This document shows positions 54,975-64,000 of a stretch of 64,000 nucleotides of DNA, piece after piece; within the stretch, counting starts at the first letter, position 1, and every line of letters begins with the position of its first letter. The DNA lies in the NCBI RefSeq assembly GCF_014235875.1, contig NZ_JACJUK010000002.1:519105-583104 (forward strand). Direction: 5' to 3'. A program made the translations under genes and the position numbers. Source of the stretch: Croceivirga lutea. GTDB lineage: Bacteria; Bacteroidota; Bacteroidia; Flavobacteriales; Flavobacteriaceae. Under the pieces are notes generated by a model. It searched no databases. It saw nothing but the letters and a program-made list of their open reading frames with translations, and had not been told where the DNA came from.

Positions 54975-55406
54975 TTAAGCACAAGGAATTTTTTCAATAC
55001 GTCTTTCATGTCTACCACCAGCAAACGCTGTATTTAAAAAAGTTTCTACCATTTCTAAGGCCTGCGGTAGTGCAATAAATCTAGCTGGCAAACTCAAAAT
55101 ATTTGCATTATTATGTTCTCTTGCTAGATATACAATTTCTTTATTCCAACAAAGTGCTCCTCTAATACCTTGGTGTTTATTAATAGTCATTGAAGCCCCA
55201 TTACCACTGCCACATACTACAATTCCAAATTTGGCGTTTCCTGTTTCAACATCTGTTGCAACAGGATGCACAAAATCAGGATAATCAACACTATCAGTAC
55301 TATCAGTACCATGGTTAATAACCTCAACTCCTTTAGATTTTAACATACCTATAATGGCCAACTTATAATCTGTACCTGCGTGATCGTTACCTATTGATAT
55401 TGTCAT
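54975..55406 (-). CDS. rpiB: Ribose-5-phosphate isomerase B
   Basis: RpiB interconverts ribose-5-phosphate and ribulose-5-phosphate in the pentose phosphate pathway. The 143-residue protein begins MTISIGNDHAGTDYKLAIIG, where Asp and His of NDHAG bind the substrate. The active-site Cys is in VVCGSGNGASMTINK. KHQGIRGALCWN and HERRIEKI near the end match the family. It is transcribed on the minus strand with the 570-base AT-rich stretch upstream. Confidence 0.95.
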   Translation of the reverse strand: MTISIGNDHAGTDYKLAIIGMLKSKGVEVINHGTDSTDSVDYPDFVHPVATDVETGNAKFGIVVCGSGNGASMTINKHQGIRGALCWNKEIVYLAREHNNANILSLPARFIALPQALEMVETFLNTAFAGGRHERRIEKIPCA

Positions 55407-55976
55407 CGTATAAATATTAGAATATCAAAGATACTATCCTTTTATAACTAGGTGTTGATAATTAAAAATGAAAAAATTTAAACCTACCCAAAATCAACTA
55501 CTTAGGTTTTATAAAGAAATGTTAATAAACAGAAGAAAACTTATGATGACTTTATAGAAATTGGTAACAATAATTTTACATTACAATAAAATATGTAAAG
55601 TTGACCTAACAATTGATTAATTTTTAATCAACCATAATCCACCATTTCTTTGAAGTAATTAACATTAAATACAACTTAAGTTTTCAAAAAATCAATGTTG
55701 AAATCTAATTGAACATATTGTTAAAAAAATACTTAACCACATGATTTTAAGGTTTTACATCAATTTATAAGTTGTTGACAACAATTTTTTACTGTTTAAG
55801 TCAATTAAAAACCTAAATAATTATTCCACAAGTTAACAGACAATAGTAACCACCATTTTTAGAATTTATAAAAAAGAAAAAAAGTAATTATTATAATAAT
55901 TGTTCATTTGTTTGTTTTGAAGCTTTACATAACGCTTTTATTATTTGTAATTTTCAGCTTAAATGTTTTCGATTAA
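55407..55976. other. 570-base AT-rich intergenic region between rpiB and rnr
   Basis: No reading frame of useful length exists here. It is the longest non-coding stretch in the window. It holds an inverted repeat at 55613-55631, a near-palindrome TTGTTGACAACAA near 55770, a TGTTGATAA at 55453 (one change from the DnaA box complement TGTGGATAA), a TTATTCCACA near 55821, and A/T runs. It must contain the promoters of rpiB and rnr. I cannot assign a specific RNA or regulator. Confidence 0.7.
55613..55631. repeat. Perfect 8-bp inverted repeat TTGATTAA-TTT-TTAATCAA
   Basis: The arms are perfect and A/T-rich with a 3-base loop. There is no T run, so a terminator is unlikely, and it may be a protein-binding site in the AT-rich intergenic stretch. 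Confidence 0.6.
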
Positions 55977-58169
55977 ATGGCGAAAAGAAAAAAGCGGGCA
56001 AGAAGTCAGCGTAAAAATGAGATTACCAAAGGTATTTTTACCGTTCTAGAAAGTGCACCAACTAAAAGTTTTAATTATAAGCAAATAGCTGCTAAACTTA
56101 ATATCATTGATTCTCAAGGTAGAAATGACCTAATAAAAAGATTAGGTGAATTAAAACAAAAAGAGCGTATTGTAGAGGTTGAACGTGGTAAGTACAAAAA
56201 GAAAGAAGAATTACGAACGTTAATGGAAGGTGTTTTAGATATGACTTCTAGCGGTAACGGTTACGTTATAGTTGAAGATTTAGAAGAAGACATATTTGTG
56301 CCAGAACATAGATTAAATAAAGCTTTTCACGGAGATATAGTTGAAGTTTATCTTAAACCAAAAAGTAGAAGTAAAAAGAATGAAGGTGAAATTGCAAAAG
56401 TTATAAAGCGTAAAAAAGAACAATATGTTGGTATTGTAGATAAGCAAAAAAACTATGCTTTTATAAGACCAATGGATTCTAAAATGTATACTGATATTTT
56501 TATACCTGCAGATAGAACAAAAAATGCAGAAAACGGTGATAAAGTATTAGTGAAATTAGGTGATTGGCCAGATGATGCAGATTCCCCTTATGGAACTATC
56601 ATTGATATTTTAGGTAAACCTGGTGAACATGAAACTGAAATTCATTCAATTTTAGCAGAATATGGTTTACCATATGAGTTTCCTTATGAAGTAGAGCAAT
56701 ATGCAAAAACCTTAGATACTTCAATTAAAGAAGAGGAAATTGCAAAGCGTAGAGATATGCGCCAAGTATTAACTTTTACTATTGATCCTAAAGATGCAAA
56801 AGATTTTGATGATGCACTTTCCTTTCAAAAATTAGAAAACGGAAATTTTGAAATAGGTATTCATATTGCTGACGTTTCGCATTATGTTCAACCAGGTACT
56901 GTTTTAGAAGATGAAGCTTTTAATAGAGCAACTTCTGTTTATTTAGTGGATAGAGTTGTTCCTATGTTGCCAGAGGTTCTTTCTAATTTAGTGTGTAGTT
57001 TAAGACCAAACGAAGAAAAATATACCTTCTCGGCAGTTTTTGAAATTACAGAAGACGCTAAAGTTTTAAATCAATGGTTTGGTAGAACTGCAATTAATTC
57101 TAATGAACGATTTGCCTATGAAGAAGCACAATATATCATAGAAACCTCTTCAACAGAAATACCAGATGAAATTTCTATTAGAGAAAAAGGGTATACCGTT
57201 TCTGAAGCTATCAAGGAAGCCGTTTTAACATTAGATAGGTTAGCTAAAAAGTTTAGAGCTAAACGCATGTCTTCAGGGGCTATTTCTTTTGATAAAATAG
57301 AAGTTAGATTTAACCTAAATGCTAACAATGAACCAGAATCAGTTTATTTTAAAGAATCTAAAGATGCTAATAAATTGATTGAAGAATTTATGCTTTTAGC
57401 TAATAAAAGTGTTGCTGAATTTATAGGAAAGAAAAAACCAGAAAAAACATTTGTATATCGTGTACATGATGAACCAGATATTGACAAGTTACTTGCTTTA
57501 AACGGTGTAATTTCTAGATTTGGTCATGCAGTAAATTTAAAAAGTAAATCTTCTATTTCTAGTTCTTTAAATAAATTGCTAGAAGATGTTAAAGGACAAA
57601 AAGAACAAAACTTAGTAGATACTTTGGCTATCAGAAGTATGAGTAAAGCTATATATACCACCAATAATATTGGACACTACGGATTAGCTTTTGATTATTA
57701 TACGCACTTTACTTCACCAATTAGAAGATACCCAGATGTAATGGTGCATAGATTATTACAACATTACTTAGATGGCGGCAAATCAGAAAAAGAAGTAGTC
57801 TACGAAGAAAAATGTAAGCATTCTTCTGATATGGAAGTACTAGCTTCTAGTGCAGAGAGAGATTCTGTTAAATACATGCAGATTAAGTTTATGCAAGACC
57901 ACAGTAACAGAGAATTTGTTGGTGTTATTTCTGGGGTAACAGAATGGGGTATTTATGTAGAAATCATAGAAAATAAATGTGAAGGTATGGTTCGTATACG
58001 TGATTTAAAAGATGATTACTACACTTTTGACGAACGTAATTATGCAGTTGTTGGTGAACGCAAGAAGAAAGTTTATCAATTAGGTGATGAAGTAGTGGTA
58101 ATGGTAAAAGAAACTGATTTAATAAAAAGACATCTAGACTTTTCTCTTTTAGGACATTATAACAATTAA
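55977..58169 (+). CDS. rnr: Ribonuclease R
   Basis: RNase R degrades structured RNA from the 3' end. The 730-residue protein has a helical winged start (MAKRKKRARSQRKNEITKGI, basic), cold-shock-like domains, the RNB core and a C-terminal S1 domain (SGVTEWGIYVEIIENKCEGM). Catalytic acidic residues are Asp270, Asp276, Asp278 and Asp279 in TIDPKDAKDFDDALSF. YTHFTSPIRRYPDVMVHRLL is the family core. The long intergenic region upstream is likely to hold its promoter. Expression is classically stress-induced in other bacteria, not shown here. Confidence 0.97.
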   Translation: MAKRKKRARSQRKNEITKGIFTVLESAPTKSFNYKQIAAKLNIIDSQGRNDLIKRLGELKQKERIVEVERGKYKKKEELRTLMEGVLDMTSSGNGYVIVEDLEEDIFVPEHRLNKAFHGDIVEVYLKPKSRSKKNEGEIAKVIKRKKEQYVGIVDKQKNYAFIRPMDSKMYTDIFIPADRTKNAENGDKVLVKLGDWPDDADSPYGTIIDILGKPGEHETEIHSILAEYGLPYEFPYEVEQYAKTLDTSIKEEEIAKRRDMRQVLTFTIDPKDAKDFDDALSFQKLENGNFEIGIHIADVSHYVQPGTVLEDEAFNRATSVYLVDRVVPMLPEVLSNLVCSLRPNEEKYTFSAVFEITEDAKVLNQWFGRTAINSNERFAYEEAQYIIETSSTEIPDEISIREKGYTVSEAIKEAVLTLDRLAKKFRAKRMSSGAISFDKIEVRFNLNANNEPESVYFKESKDANKLIEEFMLLANKSVAEFIGKKKPEKTFVYRVHDEPDIDKLLALNGVISRFGHAVNLKSKSSISSSLNKLLEDVKGQKEQNLVDTLAIRSMSKAIYTTNNIGHYGLAFDYYTHFTSPIRRYPDVMVHRLLQHYLDGGKSEKEVVYEEKCKHSSDMEVLASSAERDSVKYMQIKFMQDHSNREFVGVISGVTEWGIYVEIIENKCEGMVRIRDLKDDYYTFDERNYAVVGERKKKVYQLGDEVVVMVKETDLIKRHLDFSLLGHYNN

Positions 58170-58250
58170 AAGTTGCTATAGAAAGTTACTTTTTTAAAAG
58201 CAAAGTTTATACAGTAACTTTAGATAACTACACTGAATAAAACTAAAATT

Positions 58251-58919
58251 TTGTTGATAGAAGATATACAGGCAGCAATACCTTTAGGCATATTACTAAG
58301 CTTTATGGTTGGCCCTGTGTTTTTTGTTCTTTTAGAAACTGGAGCTACTAAAGGTTTTAGAGCTGCAATGAGTATTGATGCTGGGGTAATTTTAGCTGAT
58401 ATTGTATTTATTTGTATAGCGTATTTTAGTAGTTACCAATTACTTAAAAATTTAAGTAATCAGCCAGGTCTTTATGTTTTTGGAGGTACAATTCTCATTA
58501 TTTATGGGGTCTTTTTATATGTTAAAAAAGAAACTAAAAAACCAATAAAATCTAAAAAGTTTAAAGGAACTTATTTAGCCTTAATGGTTAAAGGTTTTTT
58601 ACTAAATATTATAAATATTGGAGTACTCGTTTATTGGTTAATTGTTCTCTTTGTTGTAGGTCCAAGTGTCAACAATGAACCAAATAGAATTCTAACTTTT
58701 TTTTCTACCGTAATTCTAGTTTATTTAGGTTTAGATATTATTAAAATTTTATTAGCTAAACAGCTCCGAAAAAAACTTACCCCTGAACGTATTCGTTTTA
58801 TGAAAAAGATATTGGGGATTATTCTGGTAATATGTGGTATTATAATGATTGCAAAAGGTTTTATTCCTTATGATTTTGAGCAAGGTATAGAACAAATGGA
58901 AGACAGAATAAGTAATTAA
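58251..58919 (+). CDS. LysE/RhtB family amino-acid exporter
   Basis: The 222-residue membrane protein starts at one of two TTG codons (58251 or 58254), since the conserved beginning (IQAAIPLGILLSFMVGPVFF) lies just after and the first ATG is too late. Its six or so hydrophobic helices and the motif GPVFFVLLETGATKGFRAAMS are those of the LysE family, which exports basic amino acids, threonine or homoserine-type metabolites. The substrate is unassigned. It is followed by a terminator and then tRNA-Cys on the other strand. Confidence 0.88.
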   Translation: MLIEDIQAAIPLGILLSFMVGPVFFVLLETGATKGFRAAMSIDAGVILADIVFICIAYFSSYQLLKNLSNQPGLYVFGGTILIIYGVFLYVKKETKKPIKSKKFKGTYLALMVKGFLLNIINIGVLVYWLIVLFVVGPSVNNEPNRILTFFSTVILVYLGLDIIKILLAKQLRKKLTPERIRFMKKILGIILVICGIIMIAKGFIPYDFEQGIEQMEDRISN

Positions 58920-58949
58920 AAAACCCCTTCTAAAGAGAAGAGGTTTTAT
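58918..58949 (+). terminator. Rho-independent terminator after the LysE gene
   Basis: An 11-bp stem (AAACCCCTTCT with AGAAGAGGTTT, one mismatch) and an AAAG loop end in a T-rich tail. Confidence 0.8.
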
Positions 58950-58951
58950 TG

Positions 58952-59022
58952 AGGCATCGAGCGGATTCGAACCGCTGTACAAGCTTTTGCAGAGCTGTGC
59001 CTAGCCACTCGGCCACGATGCC
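58952..59022 (-). tRNA. tRNA-Cys (anticodon GCA)
   Basis: The 71-nt gene reads GGCATCG at the 5' end paired with CGATGCC at the 3' end. The D stem is GCC/GGC, the anticodon loop CTGCAAA gives anticodon GCA, and the T arm AGCGG/CCGCT holds TTCGAAT. The discriminator is T, as in tRNA-Cys. No CCA is encoded. Confidence 0.95.
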
Positions 59023-59074
59023 AATTTTAGTGGTGCAAATGTACCACATTTTTTAGGCTTTGCAAGTTTTGAGG

Positions 59075-59431
59075 TTACCTTGTTTTATCTAAACAAACCA
59101 TAACACTTTCTACATCTCCTCCTATAGGTGGGTTAATTTTTGAAACACAAACTTCTACAGTATTTACCAAGGGTAGTTCACCTAATACACGATTAATAAT
59201 ACGTTGAGCAACATGTTCTAATAGTTTAGATTTTTCTGCCATCTCTTCTTTTACAATATTGTTAAGATGAACATAATCTATAGTATCAGCTAATTTATCT
59301 GATTGAGAAGGTTTATTTAAGTCTCCTTCAATTTGTAAATCTACTCTATAATCACTCCCAATTACGCTTTCTTCTGGTAAACAGCCATGCTGAGCATGTA
59401 AGCGTATATTGTTTAATTTAATTTTACCCAT
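59075..59431 (-). CDS. folB: Dihydroneopterin aldolase
   Basis: FolB splits 7,8-dihydroneopterin to the hydroxymethyl-pterin and glycolaldehyde in folate synthesis. The 118-residue protein begins MGKIKLNNIRLHAQHGCLPE, with the family's (Y/H)xxHG motif; the Glu at this site is in PEESVIGSDYRVDL. The C-terminal half (KLLEHVAQRIINRVL, VEVCVSKINPPIGGDVE) contains the catalytic Lys in VSKINPPI. It follows tRNA-Cys on the same strand. Confidence 0.94.
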   Translation of the reverse strand: MGKIKLNNIRLHAQHGCLPEESVIGSDYRVDLQIEGDLNKPSQSDKLADTIDYVHLNNIVKEEMAEKSKLLEHVAQRIINRVLGELPLVNTVEVCVSKINPPIGGDVESVMVCLDKTR

Positions 59432-59457
59432 ATCAAGGCAAAATTACTTTAAACAAT

Positions 59458-60417
59458 TTAATAAGTACATCTACAATTACTAATACCTTGAAATAAATCC
59501 ATACCTACGGTTACTACATGTGTACCTGTACTATAACCAAGAATTTCATTAGTAATTAACTGATATGAATACCCAAAATAGATATTGTCTTTTTTAAGAC
59601 CGGCAATTGGTGCAATATAAAGTGGTGTACCTACTTGATCATTTAAAAATCTGTAAGTAGCTCCAACATAATAATAGTCTTCAAAGTCATGAAATCTGAA
59701 TTTTGCATTTAAATCTGTTACAGAACGGCCGTCACTCTCAAACCATTGAAAAAATACTGAAGGTTCAAATTCTAATTTTGACCTCTTATTTTTCATAAAA
59801 CTATAACCTGTATACATGTAATAGTTTCTTAATTTATTAGGTTCAAAGCGAGTATTAAATTGGCTTAAATCTTTATCTAAGATGTTTGAAGCATTTACAC
59901 TTAAATAAAACTTTTTATAACGGTACAATACCCCAATATCAAAGTTGTGGTTTGTTGTTGAACGGTCATCTGTTACTGAAGGGTCAAACATGGGATTATT
60001 TGGGTCTCCAAAGTTTTCAATGGCAATTCTAAATTGATTGAAATTGTAAGAGATACCAAAAGATAAAAATTCATCTTCGTACCTATCAATAGTTAAATGG
60101 TGAGCAAAAGATATTCTTGAACCTCTTTGTCTAGTTTCACCATTACTATCATTGTATAGCAACAATCCTATACCAGACTTATTACCAAGTCTAGCATCAA
60201 CTGCCATGGTTTGTGTATCTGGAGCATCTTCAATACCAACCCATTGGGTTAGTCCGTTAAGTCGTAGTTTAATGTGATCACCAACACCTGCGTAGGTTGG
60301 AGACATTAAGAAAGGGTTATCTGCTATATACTGTGATAGTTGTGGTACGGTCAACTCTTGACCTCTGACCATAGCAGATAAGCCTAATAGTAGGATTAAG
60401 ATTTGGGTTTTTTTCAT
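59458..60417 (-). CDS. PorP/SprF family type IX secretion system membrane protein
   Basis: The 319-residue protein has a signal peptide (MKKTQILILLLGLSAMVRG, cleavage near VRGQE) and the diagnostic start of PorP/SprF proteins (LSQYIADNPFLMSPTYAGVG). The rest is a beta-barrel pattern, ending in TGTHVVTVGMDLFQG. In Flavobacterium johnsoniae SprF is needed to put the giant adhesin SprB on the cell surface, and sprF lies next to sprB. Here the same pairing is seen: it lies 35 bases downstream of a SprB-like gene on the same strand, so the pair is probably an operon with this gene dedicated to that protein. Confidence 0.93.
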   Translation of the reverse strand: MKKTQILILLLGLSAMVRGQELTVPQLSQYIADNPFLMSPTYAGVGDHIKLRLNGLTQWVGIEDAPDTQTMAVDARLGNKSGIGLLLYNDSNGETRQRGSRISFAHHLTIDRYEDEFLSFGISYNFNQFRIAIENFGDPNNPMFDPSVTDDRSTTNHNFDIGVLYRYKKFYLSVNASNILDKDLSQFNTRFEPNKLRNYYMYTGYSFMKNKRSKLEFEPSVFFQWFESDGRSVTDLNAKFRFHDFEDYYYVGATYRFLNDQVGTPLYIAPIAGLKKDNIYFGYSYQLITNEILGYSTGTHVVTVGMDLFQGISNCRCTY

Positions 60418-60452
60418 GATTTGGGAATGTTTCTTTTATGTCTTTTATGTCA

Positions 60453-63400
60453 TCATCTATATAATGTAAAATGTCCTATAAATTCTCTATCGTCTGTTTC
60501 ACCATTTATTTTGATTACATACCAGTAATCTCCTGTTGGTAAATCGCTTCCTTTGTATACACCATCCCATCCGCTATCTCCAGATTTAAATCTGTATACC
60601 TCTCTACCATAACGATCAAATATGATTGTTATTAGATTTGGAAACGCTTCTGAATTCCTTGGTGCCCAATTATCGTTAACCTGATCACCATCCGGTGTAA
60701 AAAAGTCAGGTATTTCAATATCTATGAACTCCACATAAATTTCAGCATCTACTTGACAACCGTTATTATCTATAACACTAACAGTGTAGGTATCTGTTCT
60801 GTTTATGATAAATGTGTTGTCAGTTCCATTGTCAACGTCACCAAAATAGAAGGTATAATCTTCTACGCCTCCTTGAGCTATGGCTGTAATTTCATTAATG
60901 TTACTGTTTTCTAACACTAATGTTAACGGCTCATAGTTTGGTATCTCAAAATCTATAACGTTTAAACATCCGTTTTCATGTGCAATTGCTATAAAATGTT
61001 CACCTGGAGCAATATTGCTAAAATCTGGTGTTAATTGCATTTGATTTGGATCTGTTGAATCTAAGGCAAATAGCACTTCAGAATACATATTAGTGTCTTC
61101 TAGAATAATATCTAAACTGTTCTGTGGTATATTAGTTCCTATACAATCAAATATTGGTGCTACAGTTGCATTAATATTTACTCCTGCTTCAATTTCAACA
61201 AAAAAGTTGGTTTCACAACCTTGAGCATCTCTAACAAATACTACATGAGCGCCAGCTTCTAGATTAGATACCTGAGTAATTCCTTGTTGGAAATCTGAAT
61301 CTGCATTAGAATCTACTGCGACAGCATACGGAGCAGTACCACCACTTATCTGCAGTTCAAACATACCATCACTCTCTCCAGCACATGTTTCACCAGTTAC
61401 ATTTATTGCAGAGGCATCAATTGCATTTGGTTCTACAATTGTAAATTGGAATGAAATAAAGCATCCGTTTCTATCTTGAGCAATAATATCATAAACACCA
61501 GGACCCAGTTCTGTAAATGTATTTTCAGTATCAAACTGATTTAAATTTGGTGAAATAGCATAGAAGATATCACCTGTTCCGCCAGTAACTTCAACAGTAA
61601 TAGTGCCATCTTCTGCTCCGTTACAAGTAATATTGGTAGATTCTTCTGTAATAATTTGTAATGGTGCTGGATCTTCAATTGTAATTTGATTGGATACTTC
61701 AACACAGTCATCACTGGTTACTCTTACAAAGTATTGACCAGCGCTTAAATTGCTAAATGTATCATCATTTTGTGGACCAACAAGTAAATTAGTTAATGCT
61801 GCATCAGTAAATAATTCGTAAGAATAATTACCTAATCCGCCAGTGGCATTTACAATTATTGATGCTGATGATTCACCAGAACAATTAATTATGGCTGCAG
61901 TCTCATCAATATTAAGTGTTAAGGGTTGTATTGGGTCAACACTAATTTCATTAGAAATAAATGATTCACAACCGTTAGCATCTAAAATATAGTATTGGTA
62001 TGAACCAGAACCAACGGTAAATGTTTGTGTATTACTCGTCATAGGATTATATGAAATACCATCAGTACTAAACTGATATGGTGCTGTACCACCAATAGCT
62101 GTAAGCTCTAATTCTGCTTGATTTGTACAAGTTAATTGTGAAACCTGCAGTAATGCTGCTTCAACTTCAGAAGGTTCATTAATAGTTACTTGAGTTGTTT
62201 CTATTCCACAACCCCAGCCATCACTAATGGTAATACTGTAAATACCAGCACCTATGCCATTAAATACATTTGCACTTTGTAATCCGGTAGTAGATACTAT
62301 ACTTGTTCCTGTGGTATCATAAGTATTTAATTGGTATTGATATACACCTTGTCCACCTATAACATTAATTGCACTTATAGATGCGTTAGTATCTCCATAA
62401 CATGCCAACATGGTTGGAGTAGCATCAATATTCGCTGTAATTATATCAGGTCTTATTAGCGTAATGTTTTCAGTAATTACACAACCAGCATTATCAGTTA
62501 TTTCAACAGTGTAGTCACCAGCTGAAAGACCTGTAAATATTCTACTAGGAACATTTGTAGCATTATAAGTCTGTGCTGTTGTTGTATTTGTTAACACAAT
62601 TGAATATGGAGCATAACCACCTTCAGGAGATATTTCAATTTCACCCAAGTCATTACTACAGGTAACGTTTGCAGATTCTAAAGGAACTACCGTTAGCGCA
62701 CTATCTGGTGACGCAATGGTAACTGTATTAGAATTTTCAGAACATAATGGGTTATTTGTTTGTGTAATTTGAACATAATAATTACCTCCTGATAAACCTG
62801 TAATTGCTAATGGGTTTACAGATGTATTTGCATTACCAGATATACCTGTTGAGGTATTGCTACTATCAAATACTTCATAAAAATAAGTGCCTGTATAACC
62901 AGTAATAGAAACCTCCAAAGCTCCATTGGTGTCACCAAAGCAGATGGATGCTGCCGTAGCTGAAGCAGATACTTCTATCAAATCATAAGGAGCAATATTG
63001 TAAGGTGTAGAATCCACATAACAACCTGTGGTTGTATCTGTAACTCGTATTACGTAGCTACCAGCAGTATTTAGGTTAAAATATGCAGTAGTATTTGTTG
63101 GAGTAGTATCTAAACTACCAGCCGTTGTACCTAGTGGTAATAAATCATAAGAATATGTATTCGAAGCATTACCATCATCTGTAACAGTCACTAATACACG
63201 TTCAGGATTATTACATGTTATTTCTATGTCTTGAGAAACAGTTATTGTAAATGTATTGATAGGTTCAATATTTACTAATGCGGTAGTTTGGCAACCATTA
63301 GCATCATTTACATAGACAGTAATATTTTGAGTGCTTCCTGTATCTACAATTTCAAATGTATTTGCGGTTTGGAAGTTTACATTATCTAAACTATAAAGGT

Positions 63401-64000
63401 AGTTAGCTGTGCCACCAATTGCATTTACTGTAATTACAGAGGTATTGGTTAAATTTTGAGGAGTACACGCAAAAGGCGTTGCCGCTGCTGTTGCTGCTAA
63501 AACATTTGGTTCACCAACAACTATGGTTTCTCTGTTTGTACATTGTCTTGAAGAAATAGCTTCAACCTCATAGGTGCCTGCAGTCAACCCACTGAATGTA
63601 GGGTCGGTTTGAGGTCCTGCAATTAGTGCACCACCATTGTCATAAAGATTGAAGGTATAGGTAGGGTCTTCATTAACACCAGAAGAAGTAGGTTCTAAAT
63701 TTACGGTTACACTACCATCACTACCACCATTACAACTTACATCAATTATAGAATGTGGGTCAAAGGTAACAGGCGTAGGTTGATTCAACAACTGGTTAAT
63801 ACTAGAAGAACAACCTGTAATATTATCAGTAATATCGATAGTATAGTTACCGGCTTCACTAAGACCTGTAAGCACTCCGGATGTATGAGAAGTAGTAGTA
63901 GCAGAAATTGGAGTAGTTACCATAAAGGTAAAGTCACCAGAGCCACCAGTAACAGTTACTGTAATTTCACCATCAGGAGTAGCAGTACAATCGATATTTT
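60453..64000 (-). CDS. SprB-like giant repeat protein with type B T9SS sorting domain, 5' part missing
   Basis: The frame is open to the right edge, so the N-terminus is outside the window. About 1181 C-terminal residues are seen. They contain about a dozen repeats of roughly 80 residues (each with a CNG or similar Cys start, a GGTGxYxYxL core and a SGLxAGxYxVxxxDxxGC end). A spacer with acidic segments follows, and the protein closes with the type B sorting domain IPDFFTPDGDQVNDNWAPRN...HFTLYR, which directs secretion through the type IX system and attachment to the surface. In SprB these repeats help gliding. Repeat number is the main variable. Adjacent sprF-like gene supports the role. Confidence 0.93.
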   Translation of the reverse strand, partial: NIDCTATPDGEITVTVTGGSGDFTFMVTTPISATTTSHTSGVLTGLSEAGNYTIDITDNITGCSSSINQLLNQPTPVTFDPHSIIDVSCNGGSDGSVTVNLEPTSSGVNEDPTYTFNLYDNGGALIAGPQTDPTFSGLTAGTYEVEAISSRQCTNRETIVVGEPNVLAATAAATPFACTPQNLTNTSVITVNAIGGTANYLYSLDNVNFQTANTFEIVDTGSTQNITVYVNDANGCQTTALVNIEPINTFTITVSQDIEITCNNPERVLVTVTDDGNASNTYSYDLLPLGTTAGSLDTTPTNTTAYFNLNTAGSYVIRVTDTTTGCYVDSTPYNIAPYDLIEVSASATAASICFGDTNGALEVSITGYTGTYFYEVFDSSNTSTGISGNANTSVNPLAITGLSGGNYYVQITQTNNPLCSENSNTVTIASPDSALTVVPLESANVTCSNDLGEIEISPEGGYAPYSIVLTNTTTAQTYNATNVPSRIFTGLSAGDYTVEITDNAGCVITENITLIRPDIITANIDATPTMLACYGDTNASISAINVIGGQGVYQYQLNTYDTTGTSIVSTTGLQSANVFNGIGAGIYSITISDGWGCGIETTQVTINEPSEVEAALLQVSQLTCTNQAELELTAIGGTAPYQFSTDGISYNPMTSNTQTFTVGSGSYQYYILDANGCESFISNEISVDPIQPLTLNIDETAAIINCSGESSASIIVNATGGLGNYSYELFTDAALTNLLVGPQNDDTFSNLSAGQYFVRVTSDDCVEVSNQITIEDPAPLQIITEESTNITCNGAEDGTITVEVTGGTGDIFYAISPNLNQFDTENTFTELGPGVYDIIAQDRNGCFISFQFTIVEPNAIDASAINVTGETCAGESDGMFELQISGGTAPYAVAVDSNADSDFQQGITQVSNLEAGAHVVFVRDAQGCETNFFVEIEAGVNINATVAPIFDCIGTNIPQNSLDIILEDTNMYSEVLFALDSTDPNQMQLTPDFSNIAPGEHFIAIAHENGCLNVIDFEIPNYEPLTLVLENSNINEITAIAQGGVEDYTFYFGDVDNGTDNTFIINRTDTYTVSVIDNNGCQVDAEIYVEFIDIEIPDFFTPDGDQVNDNWAPRNSEAFPNLITIIFDRYGREVYRFKSGDSGWDGVYKGSDLPTGDYWYVIKINGETDDREFIGHFTLYR

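Noticed and set aside
55407..55976. Chromosomal origin of replication
   Set aside because: Only one or two weak DnaA-box-like words were found, and neither dnaA nor a clear change in gene orientation is present nearby.
60453..64000. Repetitive sequence as a possible mobile element
   Set aside because: It is one open reading frame with recurring SprB-like protein domains and no inverted ends or transposase.

Overview
This window is chromosomal DNA from a member of the Bacteroidota, almost certainly family Flavobacteriaceae. It encodes a PorP/SprF-like type IX secretion and gliding protein beside a giant SprB-like repeat protein with a type B sorting domain. It also has a TonB-dependent receptor of the flavobacterial outer-membrane beta-barrel family, a DUF3857/transglutaminase protein and lipoproteins. 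DNA is AT-rich, ribosome binding sites are not visible, and several genes carry the Bacteroidota -7 promoter element TAnnTTTG. Most of the window is housekeeping chromosome with short intergenic spaces and clear hairpin terminators.

Layout. 0-5 kb: a VOC protein (cut by the window edge), recJ, an OsmC protein, an AhpD-like protein, rsmI and a conserved unknown gene. 4.8-8.3 kb: tdk-alr, mscL and asd. 8.3-12.3 kb: an exported prolyl oligopeptidase, an orphan ABC ATPase joined to arfB, and a SnoaL-like protein. 12.4-19 kb, minus strand: a GreA-like protein with an FAD oxidoreductase, then pdxA, DUF177 and rpmF followed by fabH-accB-accC (start of fatty-acid synthesis). 19-27.4 kb: ribE, a large DUF3857/transglutaminase protein, a sodium:solute symporter with a NagX-like acetyltransferase, a TSUP exporter and a one-helix small protein. 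27.5-36.6 kb: an exported beta-carbonic anhydrase, a tRNA with CAT anticodon (probably Ile2), methylmalonyl-CoA epimerase, rbfA with an FtsX-like permease, dusB, a TonB-dependent receptor, lepA and a small Cys-rich lipoprotein.

36.8-45.3 kb: a cation/proton antiporter, an MBL hydrolase, an S8 and an M1 peptidase in tandem, then rnpA overlapping an S41 peptidase. 45.4-52.2 kb: a signalling block made of a 1466-residue CheB-CheR-PAS-histidine kinase, an immediately adjacent single-domain response regulator, and a second PAS kinase. 52.2-54.5 kb: a compact cassette with a C5-cytosine DNA methyltransferase, a candidate PD-(D/E)XK restriction enzyme and a small unknown protein. This is the most accessory-looking part of the window. 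54.5-64 kb: an ElaA-like acetyltransferase, rpiB, a 570-base AT-rich non-coding stretch, rnr, a LysE exporter, tRNA-Cys, folB and the sprF/sprB-like pair running off the end.

The most notable signals are the cytosine methyltransferase cassette with its unassigned small third gene, the kinase/regulator block, and -7 elements placed only 4-5 bases before the start codon (likely leaderless mRNAs). Others are face-to-face promoters for pdxA and ribE, an S8 protease with a long insertion inside its triad, and a duplicated Cys motif in a small lipoprotein. No insertion sequence, prophage, CRISPR array or rRNA was seen.
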